64,000 nt of DNA from Clostridiaceae bacterium (GCA_904501755.1 CAJGBV010000002.1:1-64000), one strand, 5' to 3'; positions 16,300-25,073 are shown, numbered from the stretch's first letter. Translations and numbers: made by a program. Notes: generated from the sequence alone by a model not told the origin.

Positions 16300-18222
16300 A
16301 TGGATAATTATATTGGAAAAAAGCTTGACGGTCGTTATGAATTATTAGAGATTATCGGAATAGGCGGAATGGCTGTTGTATACAGGGCCTATGATAACAT
16401 CGAAGCAAGAACCGTTGCTGTAAAGATTCTAAAGGATGAATTCACATCAAATGAAGAATTTATCCGTCGTTTTACCAATGAATCAAAGGCAATTGCAGTT
16501 CTTTCACATCCCAACATTGTTAAGGTGTTTGATGTGAGCATTGGTGAAAGCATTCAGTATATTGTTATGGAATATATTGACGGTATAACCTTAAAGCAAT
16601 TAATAGAACAGCAGGGAAGTCTTAGATGGAAGGATGCACTTCATTATGTTGTTCAGATTTTACGCGGTCTTCAGCATGCTCATGACAGGGGTATTGTTCA
16701 CCGTGACGTGAAACCTCAGAATATAATTGTTCTTCCTGACGGAACAATAAAGGTTACAGATTTCGGTATTGCACGTTTTGCCAGAAGTGAGCAGAAAACC
16801 ATTACTGATAAGGCTATCGGCTCTGTTCATTACATCAGTCCCGAACAGGCAAGAGGGGATAATACTGATGAAAAATCAGATATTTATTCTCTTGGTGTTA
16901 TTCTTTATGAGATGCTGACAGGTCAGTTGCCGTTTCAGGCTGAAAGTGCTGTGTCAGTAGCGATTATGCAGCTGCAGCGTGAGCCTGAGCTTCCTACGGC
17001 ACTTAACGGCTCAATACCTGAAGGACTTGAACAGATAACTATGCACGCTATGCAGAAGAATGCTGATAAGCGTTATAAATCTGCTTCTGAAATGCTTCTT
17101 GACCTTGAAGCCTTTAAAAGAGACCCATCTATTACATTTGAGTATGGTTATTATGTTGACGAGCAACCTACAAAATTTGTAGATGATACAACTACTGTCG
17201 GTGCTCCGAAGAACATTCCTTGGCTTCCTATTATTGCCGGTATTACTGTAACATTTGTTGCCGCTTTGATTATTCTTATAGTTAGTTATATTCCAAAACT
17301 TGTCGGCAGAACCGAGGATATTCCCTGTCCTGACTTTGTGGGTCTTAAGTGGGAAGAGGTGCAAAAGGGTGAGTATGCTGATATGTTTGACTATACCACC
17401 AAGTTTGAACCAAGCGATGTTGAAAAAGGTGTCATTATTGCTCAGTCAATAAATAAAGACCATGACGTTAAGAAAAATCAGCCTATTACCCTTACTGTAA
17501 GCAGCGGTGCTAAAACGGTTGTTGTAACTGATGTTGCCGGTAAAGCAAGGGATATTGCAGCAAGTATGTTGGAATCTGCCGGCTTTAAACCTATTTTTGT
17601 TGAAAGCTCCGATAACGATGTTGAGGAAGGATTTGTAATAAGAACAAATCCTGAAATCGGCACATCTATTCCTCAGGGAAGCGAAGTTACTGTATATATT
17701 AGTACAGGTAAGGCTAAATCAAAGGTATCCTTACCCGACAGTGTTGGTCTTAGCAAAGAGGCGGCTATTGCTCAGCTTGAAAAAAGCGGTCTTGTTGTTG
17801 GAAACATAAGAGAAGAAGATAATACCGATAAATACTATTCTGCCGGTACCGTTATGGCACAGCTTCCTGCATATTCAGCCGGAACTAAGGTGGATTACGG
17901 TTCAGCAGTTGATCTTGTTATCAGTACAGGTTACTATCAGGGTACTTTTACTATGGATTTGCCTAAGGAATTCTCAAATATTGATTCTGTTGGCTATATT
18001 CGTATTATGCACGGCACTAAATGTATTGCGGTTTCTAAGGCAATCGATTTCAAAAATAATTCGAGTTACACTCTTTCTTTCACCTGTACTTCTAAGGTGC
18101 TTGACAGATGTGTTATAGAGCTGAGTGCAGATAATAAAACCTTTACTCCTTATATGGTTATCACTAATTTTAACTGTTTGACCGGTAAGTACACCGAGTC
18201 TGATGAAACAGTTATAGGATAG
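16300..18222 (+). CDS. prkC: Stk1/PrkC-type Ser/Thr protein kinase with PASTA repeats
   Basis: The 640-residue membrane kinase has a eukaryotic-type kinase domain (about 10-275). Its motifs are GIGGMAVVY (P-loop), VAVKIL (Lys), HRDVKPQN (catalytic loop), DFG, and an APE-like SPE. One membrane helix follows at about 306-331 (IIAGITVTFVAALIILIV), then three extracellular PASTA repeats (about 340-560) and a C-terminal beta-rich extension. PASTA repeats sense muropeptides or lipid II, and in spore formers this kinase links wall fragments to germination and growth. The start at 16300 gives the usual short N terminus before the kinase fold. Confidence 0.95.
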   Translation: MDNYIGKKLDGRYELLEIIGIGGMAVVYRAYDNIEARTVAVKILKDEFTSNEEFIRRFTNESKAIAVLSHPNIVKVFDVSIGESIQYIVMEYIDGITLKQLIEQQGSLRWKDALHYVVQILRGLQHAHDRGIVHRDVKPQNIIVLPDGTIKVTDFGIARFARSEQKTITDKAIGSVHYISPEQARGDNTDEKSDIYSLGVILYEMLTGQLPFQAESAVSVAIMQLQREPELPTALNGSIPEGLEQITMHAMQKNADKRYKSASEMLLDLEAFKRDPSITFEYGYYVDEQPTKFVDDTTTVGAPKNIPWLPIIAGITVTFVAALIILIVSYIPKLVGRTEDIPCPDFVGLKWEEVQKGEYADMFDYTTKFEPSDVEKGVIIAQSINKDHDVKKNQPITLTVSSGAKTVVVTDVAGKARDIAASMLESAGFKPIFVESSDNDVEEGFVIRTNPEIGTSIPQGSEVTVYISTGKAKSKVSLPDSVGLSKEAAIAQLEKSGLVVGNIREEDNTDKYYSAGTVMAQLPAYSAGTKVDYGSAVDLVISTGYYQGTFTMDLPKEFSNIDSVGYIRIMHGTKCIAVSKAIDFKNNSSYTLSFTCTSKVLDRCVIELSADNKTFTPYMVITNFNCLTGKYTESDETVIG

Positions 18223-18224
18223 TT

Positions 18225-19112
18225 ATGAAGGGATTATTAACCAAAGCGATTGCCGGTTTTTACTACGTTAATATTGATGGATTAGTCTATGAATGTAAGG
18301 CAAGAGGGAATTTCAGAAAAGAGGGAATTTCGCCTCTTGTGGGAGATATGGTAGAAATAACTGTGGATAGTAACTCAAAAGGCGTTATCGAAGCTATCTG
18401 TCCCAGAAAAAATTCTCTTATCAGACCTGCGGTTTCTAACCTTGATAAGCTTTTTATTGTATCCTCTTATACAACTCCGTCTCCAAATTTGTTTATTATA
18501 GACCGTCTTACTGCTCTTTGTGTATTTCATAATATTAAGCCTGTTATTGTATTTAATAAGTGCGATTTAGGCGATTTTAAAGACCTTAAGGAAATTTATG
18601 AAAAAAGCGGATTTACAACGGCGGTGGTTTCGGCACAGACAGGTGAGGGTACGGATGTATTAAAGGAAGAACTGAAAAACTGCATCAGTGCCTTTACAGG
18701 TAATTCGGGCGTTGGAAAATCAAGTCTTTTGAATGTGCTTTTTCCTGATTTGTGTCTGCAAACCGGTGAGGTGAGCGATAAGTTGGGTAGAGGAAGGCAT
18801 ACCACTCGCCATACAGAGCTTTTTGCTCATTCCTTTGGCGGTTATGTTGCCGATACACCCGGTTTTTCTTCCCTTGACAGTCAGTTGGGCTCTCTTGAAT
18901 TTAAAGAAAAACTTGTTGATTGTTTTCCTGATTTTGCGGAGTTTAAAGATGGTTGCAGGTTTAATGATTGTGCTCATATCTGTGAAAAGGGTTGCGGTGT
19001 TTGTCAAGCTGTTAATAACGGACAAATTCAGAGGAGCCGACATGAGAGCTACTGCACCCTGTTTGATGAGTTAAAAGATTTAAAATCTTGGGAAAATTCT
19101 AAAAAACGATGA
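18225..19112 (+). CDS. rsgA: Ribosome small subunit biogenesis GTPase RsgA
   Basis: RsgA is a circularly permuted GTPase that helps mature the 30S subunit. The 295-residue protein has an N-terminal OB fold, then G4 NKCD, G1 GNSGVGKSSLLN, G3 DTPGF in permuted order, and a C-terminal zinc knuckle with Cys in CRFNDC and CEKGCGVC and a His. It starts two bases after the kinase stop. In Bacillus rpe and thiN follow; here they are absent and two small genes lead to spoVM. Confidence 0.95.
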   Translation: MKGLLTKAIAGFYYVNIDGLVYECKARGNFRKEGISPLVGDMVEITVDSNSKGVIEAICPRKNSLIRPAVSNLDKLFIVSSYTTPSPNLFIIDRLTALCVFHNIKPVIVFNKCDLGDFKDLKEIYEKSGFTTAVVSAQTGEGTDVLKEELKNCISAFTGNSGVGKSSLLNVLFPDLCLQTGEVSDKLGRGRHTTRHTELFAHSFGGYVADTPGFSSLDSQLGSLEFKEKLVDCFPDFAEFKDGCRFNDCAHICEKGCGVCQAVNNGQIQRSRHESYCTLFDELKDLKSWENSKKR

Positions 19113-19186
19113 ACACTTTTGATATTTTTCCGTATAATTACAGTAGGAATGTTTTTACTTCCCAGCTGATAAGAAGGTGTGGTAAT

Positions 19187-19336
19187 ATGCGGAAAAAACC
19201 TATAAACAAAGGTGTAATTGCTGTTTCGTTTTCTATTGGTCTGTTGCTGTCATGTTTTTGTTCTGCAAGAATCATCATAGCCATTCTGGCAATTACCGTC
19301 ATTCTTCTCGGATGCTCGTATGCAAGATGTCGTTAG
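19187..19336 (+). CDS. Small hydrophobic protein, 49 aa, between rsgA and spoVM
   Basis: From ATG 19187 the product is 49 residues: a basic N terminus (MRKKPINKG), then two hydrophobic segments (about 10-26 and 29-43) separated by a serine/cysteine turn, ending CSYARCR. It looks like a small two-pass or hairpin membrane protein. The frame could open further upstream at 19109, but that overlaps rsgA and the upstream residues are not family-like; a GAAGGTGTGG stretch precedes 19187. Its stop codon overlaps the AGGAGG of spoVM, so the two are co-translated. Function is unknown. Confidence 0.55.
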   Translation: MRKKPINKGVIAVSFSIGLLLSCFCSARIIIAILAITVILLGCSYARCR

Positions 19337-19347
19337 GAGGACAATAT

Positions 19348-19437
19348 ATGAAAGTTGTGTTAGTCAGAAGTCCTAAATTTTTACGTGGTCTGTTGCGTAT
19401 GGTATTCAAAATCAAAAAAGAAGAACCAATAACATAA
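19348..19437 (+). CDS. spoVM: Stage V sporulation protein SpoVM
   Basis: This 29-codon gene encodes MKVVLVRSPKFLRGLLRMVF followed by a short charged tail. It aligns without gaps to B. subtilis SpoVM (26 residues) at Met-Lys start, PKFL, Gly and Arg positions of the amphipathic helix that recognises the convex forespore membrane. AGGAGG (19335-19340) lies seven bases before the ATG. Position gives strong support: spoVM is the last gene of the prpC-prkC-rsgA cluster in Bacillus as well, and here it is followed at once by a terminator. SpoVM anchors the coat ATPase SpoIVA and is needed for cortex and coat assembly. It implies the organism forms endospores. Confidence 0.85.
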   Translation: MKVVLVRSPKFLRGLLRMVFKIKKEEPIT

Positions 19438-19441
19438 TGAT

Positions 19442-19470
19442 AACAGGAGATACAATATGTATCTCCTGTT
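19442..19470 (+). terminator. Terminator of the housekeeping/spoVM operon
   Basis: AACAGGAGATAC (19442-19453) pairs perfectly with GTATCTCCTGTT (19459-19470) and is followed by AATTTTT. Confidence 0.85.
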
Positions 19471-19549
19471 AATTTTTGTCATATTAATCCCGCTGTTTAA
19501 ATACAATATAACGAGAAGAAATAATTGTAAAAAGAGTGAGGGAATTTTT

Positions 19550-21076
19550 ATGGACTATAAAACAGTAAAACAGGCGCTTTCCATTAATGAAACTGCTTTC
19601 ACAACTACAGGTGAAATAGCAGTGGACGAAGATTTTATTCTTCCCGATTTTTATCCCGAAGTAATAAAGATTCTTAAATGTAAAGCTCAGGCAAGACTTG
19701 CTTCTAAAAATGCAAACGGAACGTCGGTTACATTGGATGGTCATATTTGCGTTGATTTGCTTTACTGTGACAAGGAGGGAGGGCTTAACAGCTTTCAGCA
19801 GATATTACCCTTCAGTAAAGTGTTTGATACAGAGGTTGACGTTACGGGTGGTTGTGTTTTTTGCAAAATTAAAACAGATTATCTTAATTGCAGAGCAGTA
19901 ACTGAGAGGAAAATTTCCATTCACTCGGCTCTTTCGGTAGCACTGAATATTAAAACAAAAAAACAACATGAGGTTATTGTTGAAATTGAAGATGAAACAG
20001 TACAGACAGATAAGAAGGAAATACCATTTCTTAATGTAATCGGAAGTGCAGAAAAAGGTTTGCTTATTGAGCAGGAGCTGGAGTTGTCGGCAGGACAGCA
20101 ATCCGTAGATTCTGTTTTAAGATGTGAGGCAACTCCTCTTATTACCGAAATCAAGGCTGTAAGAAATAAAGCCGTAATAAAAGGTAATCTGACAGTAACG
20201 GTGCTTTATAGCAGCGGAAAGCAATGTATTCCTTATAAATCAACAATACCTTTTAGTCAGTTTATTGATATGCAGGGAATAAACGATGATTGCATTTGTA
20301 CAGGAAAGATACAGCTTTGCTATCTTGAAATCAAACCGAAAAATGTTGATGGTCAATGCAGAGGTATGAGTCTTTGCGCTAAGCTTAATGTATCGGCTGA
20401 AACCTATTGTGCGGGAGAAGTGCCAATTATTAATGATGCGTATTCTACCCAAAACAAACTGGAAATGCAGAGAACAAAGGTAAATATAGAGAGAGTTATT
20501 GGGCATCTGTCCGATAGCTTTATGGTGAAAAAAACCTTTGATTTTTCACCCGGGACCTTTGGTAACATAATTGATTGCTGGTTAAATACCGAAGTTGATA
20601 GCTGTACATTTTCTCAGGGCAATATGGAAGTTAAGGGGCATTTTCTGTTATGTATATTAGCTTTTGATGCTGATAACAGAGTTTGCTATCACGAAAAAAA
20701 GTCAGATTTTTCATTTGTAAAAGCTACTGAGCTAAACTGTGAGGGCAGACTTTTATTCGAACCGATTATTGAGCCAATAACCTGTTCCTACACTATTCTT
20801 ACAGACAGCAGTCTTGAATATAGGGTTGAGTACAGACTTAATATTTCGTTACACGAAGAAAAGTCGGTGTCTTTTCTTACAAATGTGGTAGGTGAGGAAA
20901 AGGATAATAATGATACTGAAAATATTTCTATGGTAATGTATTTTGCAAAGAAGGGTGAAAGTGTTTGGGATATTGCCAAAAAATACAAAGCAGACATTAA
21001 AAGTATGCGTCAGACCAATGATTTAAACTCAGAACAAATAGAATGTGACAAGCGAATATTAATACCGATTATGTAA
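19550..21076 (+). CDS. DUF3794 (SPOCS) and LysM domain protein
   Basis: The 508-residue protein has repeated DUF3794/SPOCS-type beta-rich modules (about 20-450; each has a pattern like P-D-x-x-E-V-I-K-I or V-I-K-G-N-L-T-V-T-V-L-Y followed by F-S-Q-F). A C-terminal LysM motif follows (about 460-508, MYFAKKGESVWDIAKKY to RILIPI). Related clostridial proteins are linked to the spore coat or cortex, and LysM would bind peptidoglycan. There is no signal peptide, consistent with action from the mother cell. The ATG at 19550 begins MDYKTVKQALSIN; upstream in-frame residues overlap the spoVM terminator and are rejected. It lies directly after spoVM. Confidence 0.85.
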   Translation: MDYKTVKQALSINETAFTTTGEIAVDEDFILPDFYPEVIKILKCKAQARLASKNANGTSVTLDGHICVDLLYCDKEGGLNSFQQILPFSKVFDTEVDVTGGCVFCKIKTDYLNCRAVTERKISIHSALSVALNIKTKKQHEVIVEIEDETVQTDKKEIPFLNVIGSAEKGLLIEQELELSAGQQSVDSVLRCEATPLITEIKAVRNKAVIKGNLTVTVLYSSGKQCIPYKSTIPFSQFIDMQGINDDCICTGKIQLCYLEIKPKNVDGQCRGMSLCAKLNVSAETYCAGEVPIINDAYSTQNKLEMQRTKVNIERVIGHLSDSFMVKKTFDFSPGTFGNIIDCWLNTEVDSCTFSQGNMEVKGHFLLCILAFDADNRVCYHEKKSDFSFVKATELNCEGRLLFEPIIEPITCSYTILTDSSLEYRVEYRLNISLHEEKSVSFLTNVVGEEKDNNDTENISMVMYFAKKGESVWDIAKKYKADIKSMRQTNDLNSEQIECDKRILIPIM

Positions 21077-21078
21077 AG

Positions 21079-21105
21079 AAAACGGACAGTATTTCTGTCC
21101 GTTTT
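21079..21105 (+). terminator. Terminator after the DUF3794/LysM gene
   Basis: AAAACGGACAG (21079-21089) pairs with CTGTCCGTTTT (21095-21105), then T-rich sequence. Confidence 0.85.
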
Positions 21106-21118
21106 TCTATATTTTGTG

Positions 21119-21146
21119 TTGAAAATTTTATATGATAGTGTATAAT
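21119..21146 (+). promoter_or_regulatory. Promoter of the FAD oxidoreductase gene
   Basis: TTGAAA (21119-21124) and TATAAT (21141-21146) are 16 bases apart, 20 bases before the start codon. Confidence 0.5.
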
Positions 21147-21166
21147 GATCAAAGGGAGTGATGGCT

Positions 21167-22492
21167 ATGGAATTTACAACACAAATAAATCACACTGAAA
21201 AATATGACGTGGTTGTTGTAGGTGGTGGTGTAGCAGGCTTTACTGCCGCGATAGCAGCTGCAAGAGCAGGTGCAAAGACTGCTCTTATTGAAGATTTGGC
21301 GGCTCTTGGCGGTATTCTTACAACGGGCGGTAATCCGGAAATCGGTATATTCTACGCCTACTATAAGCAGGCGATTTCAGGTATTGGATGGGAGCTTTGC
21401 AAACGTCTTGAAAATAAGGGCTTTGCAAAAATTCCTGATTTTTCTACTGTCGATACAAGAAGAGGCGGTTCACCCTCTAATGTTAAAGTTAACCGTGCTA
21501 TGTGTGAAGCTGAAATGAATACAATGTGTATTCAGGCAGGTGTTGATCTTTATTTTCATACTAAAGTGGTTTCTGCTCAGACAAGCGGCGGATATATAAC
21601 AAGTGTTATTGCCGCTGAAAAATGCGGTCTTGTTGCGTTTTTTGCAGATGTGTTTATTGACTGCACAGGGGACGGCGATGTGGCATATCTATGTGGAGCT
21701 CAGATGCATGAATCTGATGAGCTTCAGCCAGGTACCTTCGGGTTTTCTTTTGAATGTAAAAATATCAATGAGCTTGATGAAAAGGAGCTTCGTGCACAAT
21801 TTAACAAAAGAAAAGAAATCGGGTCTATTCGTCACGGCGATTATTGGCCGGAGTACCACGCTACTATGAAAGGTTTTTTACGTGCAGGCGGAAATAATGC
21901 TAACCATATTGTTATGGACTCCTCAAATGCTAAGGGGGCTACAAAAGCCGAAATAGAAGGCAGAAATGCTATGGAAAGATTGCTTCTTTTTGCAAAAGAT
22001 AATGCAGATATATCTGTTTATCCCCCTGCATCCTATACTGCACCCAGAGAAACCAGAAGAATTGTCTGTGATTATACTGTTACAGAAGAAGATTTTGTGA
22101 CAGGCAGACTTTTTGAGGACTCGCTGTCATATAGCTATTATAATATGGACCTTCACAGATCTACCAATAAAGATGGAAGTATGCCATTTGAAGAGTGTGC
22201 AGACTATAGATTGCCCGATGGTGTTGTTCCAACAGTACCACTTAGTGCTATGACTGTAAAAGGCTTTAATAATCTTCTTACTGCCGGTAGATGTATTTCT
22301 GCAAACCGTGCAGTAATGGGAGGCTTTAGAGTCAAATCATCGTGTATGGGAATGGGACAGGCAGTGGGTGTAACGGCGGCTCTTACAAAAAATCGTAATG
22401 TGCGTCAGACCGATATAAACAAAATTAAAGCCACCCTTAAAGAACAGGGTGCGATTGTGCCTGATAAATCAATTTTTAATCAGGCTTTATAA
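21167..22492 (+). CDS. FAD-dependent oxidoreductase (FAD_oxidored family)
   Basis: The 441-residue protein has the dinucleotide-binding start VVVVGGGVAGFTAAIAAARAG (about 17-37), LAALGGILTTGG, DCTGDGDVAYLCGA and a C-terminal AGRCISANRAVMGGFRVKSSCMGMGQAVG segment typical of FAD-dependent proteins of the fumarate reductase-like fold. The substrate is not known; clostridial relatives sit in varied catabolic contexts. Of three nearby in-frame starts (21158, 21161, 21167) the ATG at 21167 is eight bases from AAAGGGAG and is preferred. It is a single-gene unit between two terminators. Confidence 0.85.
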   Translation: MEFTTQINHTEKYDVVVVGGGVAGFTAAIAAARAGAKTALIEDLAALGGILTTGGNPEIGIFYAYYKQAISGIGWELCKRLENKGFAKIPDFSTVDTRRGGSPSNVKVNRAMCEAEMNTMCIQAGVDLYFHTKVVSAQTSGGYITSVIAAEKCGLVAFFADVFIDCTGDGDVAYLCGAQMHESDELQPGTFGFSFECKNINELDEKELRAQFNKRKEIGSIRHGDYWPEYHATMKGFLRAGGNNANHIVMDSSNAKGATKAEIEGRNAMERLLLFAKDNADISVYPPASYTAPRETRRIVCDYTVTEEDFVTGRLFEDSLSYSYYNMDLHRSTNKDGSMPFEECADYRLPDGVVPTVPLSAMTVKGFNNLLTAGRCISANRAVMGGFRVKSSCMGMGQAVGVTAALTKNRNVRQTDINKIKATLKEQGAIVPDKSIFNQAL

Positions 22493-22515
22493 AAGACAGT
22501 CATCGACTGTCTTTT
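22491..22515 (+). terminator. Terminator overlapping the oxidoreductase stop codon
   Basis: AAAAGACAGTC (22491-22501) pairs with GACTGTCTTTT (22505-22515) around a three-base loop; its first bases are part of the stop codon. Confidence 0.85.
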
Positions 22516-22521
22516 GTTTTC

Positions 22522-22549
22522 TTGACAGAATTTTCTTTTGTGGTAAAAT
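22522..22549 (+). promoter_or_regulatory. Promoter of the DUF2156/GNAT pair
   Basis: TTGACA (22522-22527) and TAAAAT (22544-22549) are 16 bases apart. Confidence 0.55.
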
Positions 22550-22597
22550 TATTAAGTAATATGGTTAAAATATAATAGTGATGAAAGGGGAATAATT

Positions 22598-23494
22598 ATG
22601 CTTGAATTTCGTACTGCTGCAGTCGATGATATACCTGCAATCAAGGAGATTTTCAATTCGTTTAACGAAGTTTCCTGTGAGCTTTCTGCAGTTAATCTTA
22701 TTTTGTGGCAAAAGCAGTTCGGCTTTAGCTTCTGTATAGAAGATGGAGTTTTGTATACTAAAAACTGTATTGATTCTAAGGTTTCTTTCGGTATTCCTTT
22801 TTCTCACGATATGCCTTTGGCAATAGCCCGTTTAAAAGAATATTGTAAAAATGAAAATATTCCTCTTGCGCTTTTCGGTGCTCAGGGAGAAAGAATGTAT
22901 ATTCTGAAACAGCAGATGCACGATATGTTTGCTTTCGAGGCAAAACGTGATTCCTTTGAGTATATATATAATCGAGAAAGTCTTGCTGAGTTATCGGGTA
23001 AAAAATATCATTCAAAGCGTAATCATATTTCTTCTTTTAAAAAAAAATATAACTGGTCATACGAAACCCTTAATGACGAAAACAAGGTCGATGCTCTTGA
23101 GATGCTGAATGATTGGTATTCTTTGAACAAAGATAAAGAGGATGATTTTATGCTGTCTGAAAAACAGGGCCTTGAAAAAATACTCAGCTCTCAGCTTATT
23201 CCTGAGGTTAAAGGCGGTGTACTGCGTGTGGACGGCGAGGTAGTAGCCTTTACACTGGGGTGTGAAATTTCAAAAGAGATTTTTGATGTTAATATTGAAA
23301 AGGCTCTTACAGATTTTGATGGTGCTTATGCTATGATAAATCAGCAGTTTGTAAGTAACGAGCTGTGCGGTTATAAATATGTCAACAGGGAAGAGGATAT
23401 GGGACTTGAAGGGCTGAGAAAGGCAAAGCTTTCTTACCGTCCTGAAATTCTTTTGGAAAAATATGTTATAACCGAGGAGAACTGTAATGGATAG
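22598..23494 (+). CDS. DUF2156 protein (phosphatidylglycerol lysyltransferase C-terminal-like)
   Basis: The 298-residue soluble protein fits the DUF2156/LPG-synthase-C family, which has a duplicated GNAT fold. Visible pieces are the N-terminal AAVDDIPAIKEIFNSF, a central KKYHSKRNHISSFKKKYNW stretch close to the RNHI/K-F-K signature, and a C-terminal part with YAMINQQFV and YKYVNREEDMGLEGLRKAKLSYRPEIL. Soluble members are often aminoacyl-tRNA-dependent transferases or uncharacterised. No membrane flippase domain is present. It overlaps by eight bases with a GNAT acetyltransferase gene, so the two form an operon. Confidence 0.82.
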   Translation: MLEFRTAAVDDIPAIKEIFNSFNEVSCELSAVNLILWQKQFGFSFCIEDGVLYTKNCIDSKVSFGIPFSHDMPLAIARLKEYCKNENIPLALFGAQGERMYILKQQMHDMFAFEAKRDSFEYIYNRESLAELSGKKYHSKRNHISSFKKKYNWSYETLNDENKVDALEMLNDWYSLNKDKEDDFMLSEKQGLEKILSSQLIPEVKGGVLRVDGEVVAFTLGCEISKEIFDVNIEKALTDFDGAYAMINQQFVSNELCGYKYVNREEDMGLEGLRKAKLSYRPEILLEKYVITEENCNG

Positions 23495-24212
23495 CATTAG
23501 ACAGCAGTGTGAAAAGCTCTATCTCGAATCATTTGAGGATGATATAGAATTTACAAATGTTCTTTTTGAAAACTGTTTTGAAACGAACTGTTATTATCTT
23601 ACCGAGGACGAAAGAGTTGTATCAATGCTATTTGCGCTTGATGTATTTATTGGCTCAAATAAAGGAAAATATATTTACGCAGTGGCAACCAACCCTGAAT
23701 ACAGAGGTAAAGGCTATATGAGAAAGCTGTTTTGCGATGTTGAGGACATCCTTGGCGGTGAATATTCCTTTCTTTGTCTGAGACCGATGAATGAAGGTCT
23801 TTTTGATTTTTATGCAAGGTTAGGTTTTAAGGAAAAGTTTTTTAAAAAACAGATTGCTCTCAAAGGCGAAAAAGTTGTCTGTAAACCGATTTTGGTAAAC
23901 AATGCAAATGATGTCAGAAGAATACGCAAAGCCTTGTGTAATGAAAAATTTGTTGAATATGGCAGTGAATTTTATAAGTTATTGACCTCTTACTGTGAGA
24001 TACTTACCGATAGTCTTGAAAACCCGACTTATTTGATTATCAGGGAACGCTTATCGGGGAAAATAAAAGAGTTTCTTGGAGATACTGAGAATTTGCCTGT
24101 TATATTCTATGGCGAAGCCTCTACCTGTAACGGCGGTGAACGTTATGCTGTATATAAAAGTCTTGGATATAATTTTTCAGATAAAGCATATCTTGGACTT
24201 GCTATGGACTAA
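23487..24212 (+). CDS. GNAT family N-acetyltransferase
   Basis: The 241-residue protein has the GNAT core: YIYAVATNPEYRGKGYMRKLF (about 64-84) contains the R/Q-x-x-G-x-G/A acetyl-CoA pyrophosphate loop as RGKGYM, followed by RPMNEGLFDFYARLGFKE for motif B. The C-terminal 110 residues form a second, less conserved domain. The acceptor is unknown. GAGGAG lies upstream of the ATG, which overlaps the DUF2156 gene. Confidence 0.85.
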   Translation: MDSIRQQCEKLYLESFEDDIEFTNVLFENCFETNCYYLTEDERVVSMLFALDVFIGSNKGKYIYAVATNPEYRGKGYMRKLFCDVEDILGGEYSFLCLRPMNEGLFDFYARLGFKEKFFKKQIALKGEKVVCKPILVNNANDVRRIRKALCNEKFVEYGSEFYKLLTSYCEILTDSLENPTYLIIRERLSGKIKEFLGDTENLPVIFYGEASTCNGGERYAVYKSLGYNFSDKAYLGLAMD

Positions 24213-24239
24213 AAAAGTCAGGCATTTTGCCTGACTTTT
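24213..24239. terminator. Bidirectional terminator between GNAT and ogg genes
   Basis: AAAAGTCAGGCA (24213-24224) pairs perfectly with TGCCTGACTTTT (24228-24239), with A and T runs on both sides, between convergent genes. Confidence 0.88.
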
Positions 24240-24242
24240 AAT

Positions 24243-25073
24243 TTATATATCCAGCTTTGTTTCTCTCGCATAATAGAATAAATACTGTTGTGCTATTCCT
24301 GCATAGTCTTTTGCGCATTCTGGAAATTCTCCGTTATACAGAACATTTAAGGCTCTTTTTATCCACACATCTTTTGGACATACATCAATATGTCCAAGAC
24401 CGAACAGCAGGGTGCAGTCAGCCACCTTTGCACCAACACCATATATCGTCGTAAGCTTTTCTCTCGCAGAGTAGGTATCCATACATTTAAGCTCTTTAAA
24501 ATCAATTTCTCCAAGCGTAACCTTTTTTGCTGCATCAAGAATGTATTTAGCACGAAAACCGCAACGTAAGGGGGCAAGGTCGTCTACACTTAGCTTTGAC
24601 AGAGTTTGCGCACCGGGAAAGGTGTATCCGCCATCAATTTTTTCACCGAAGGTCTCGCAAAGTCTTGTTATAATTCCTTTTATACGGGGGATATTGTTGT
24701 TTTGGGAAATTATGAAGGAACAAAGTGCTTCCCAAGGGTCTTGATTCAGTATTCTTATGCCTTTGCCGTACTCAGTAGCACTTTTTAATATTTGGTCTTT
24801 GCATAAAACTTTGTTTACAAGGTCATAATCCCTACTTAAATCAAAATAATGACACCAAAGTGTTTCGAATTCCTGTTTTGTACAGGGGTACAAAATAATT
24901 TTTCCGTTGTCCTCTTTTATAGATAAACGGTGGTTATTAACTATGCCGTTCCATACGCCGTTTTCATCCTCGTCCCAACGAAAGCACTGGCCGCAAAGAA
25001 AGGTCTTTTTAAGATTAAAGAGTTCAATGTTGTCTAAAATTGCACAATTATTTTCATATATTACATTAATCAT
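24243..25073 (-). CDS. 8-oxoguanine DNA glycosylase/AP lyase (OGG1 type)
   Basis: It excises oxidised guanine opposite C and nicks the strand. The 276-residue protein has CGQCFRW at the start of the OGG N-terminal domain, SQNNNIPRIKGII with the conserved Asn-Asn/Arg minor-groove residues, and the helix-hairpin-helix GVGAKVADCTLLFGL whose Lys is the catalytic Schiff-base residue. PKDVW supplies the catalytic Asp. Start at 25073 is preferred because GGTGAT lies upstream and the additional N-terminal residues (to 25151) are AT-driven and unlike the family. Confidence 0.9.
   Translation of the reverse strand: MINVIYENNCAILDNIELFNLKKTFLCGQCFRWDEDENGVWNGIVNNHRLSIKEDNGKIILYPCTKQEFETLWCHYFDLSRDYDLVNKVLCKDQILKSATEYGKGIRILNQDPWEALCSFIISQNNNIPRIKGIITRLCETFGEKIDGGYTFPGAQTLSKLSVDDLAPLRCGFRAKYILDAAKKVTLGEIDFKELKCMDTYSAREKLTTIYGVGAKVADCTLLFGLGHIDVCPKDVWIKRALNVLYNGEFPECAKDYAGIAQQYLFYYARETKLDI

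Noticed and set aside
19457..19549. N-terminal extension of the DUF3794/LysM gene with a hydrophobic leader
   Set aside because: It begins inside the spoVM terminator hairpin. The ATG at 19550 gives the family-like N terminus.
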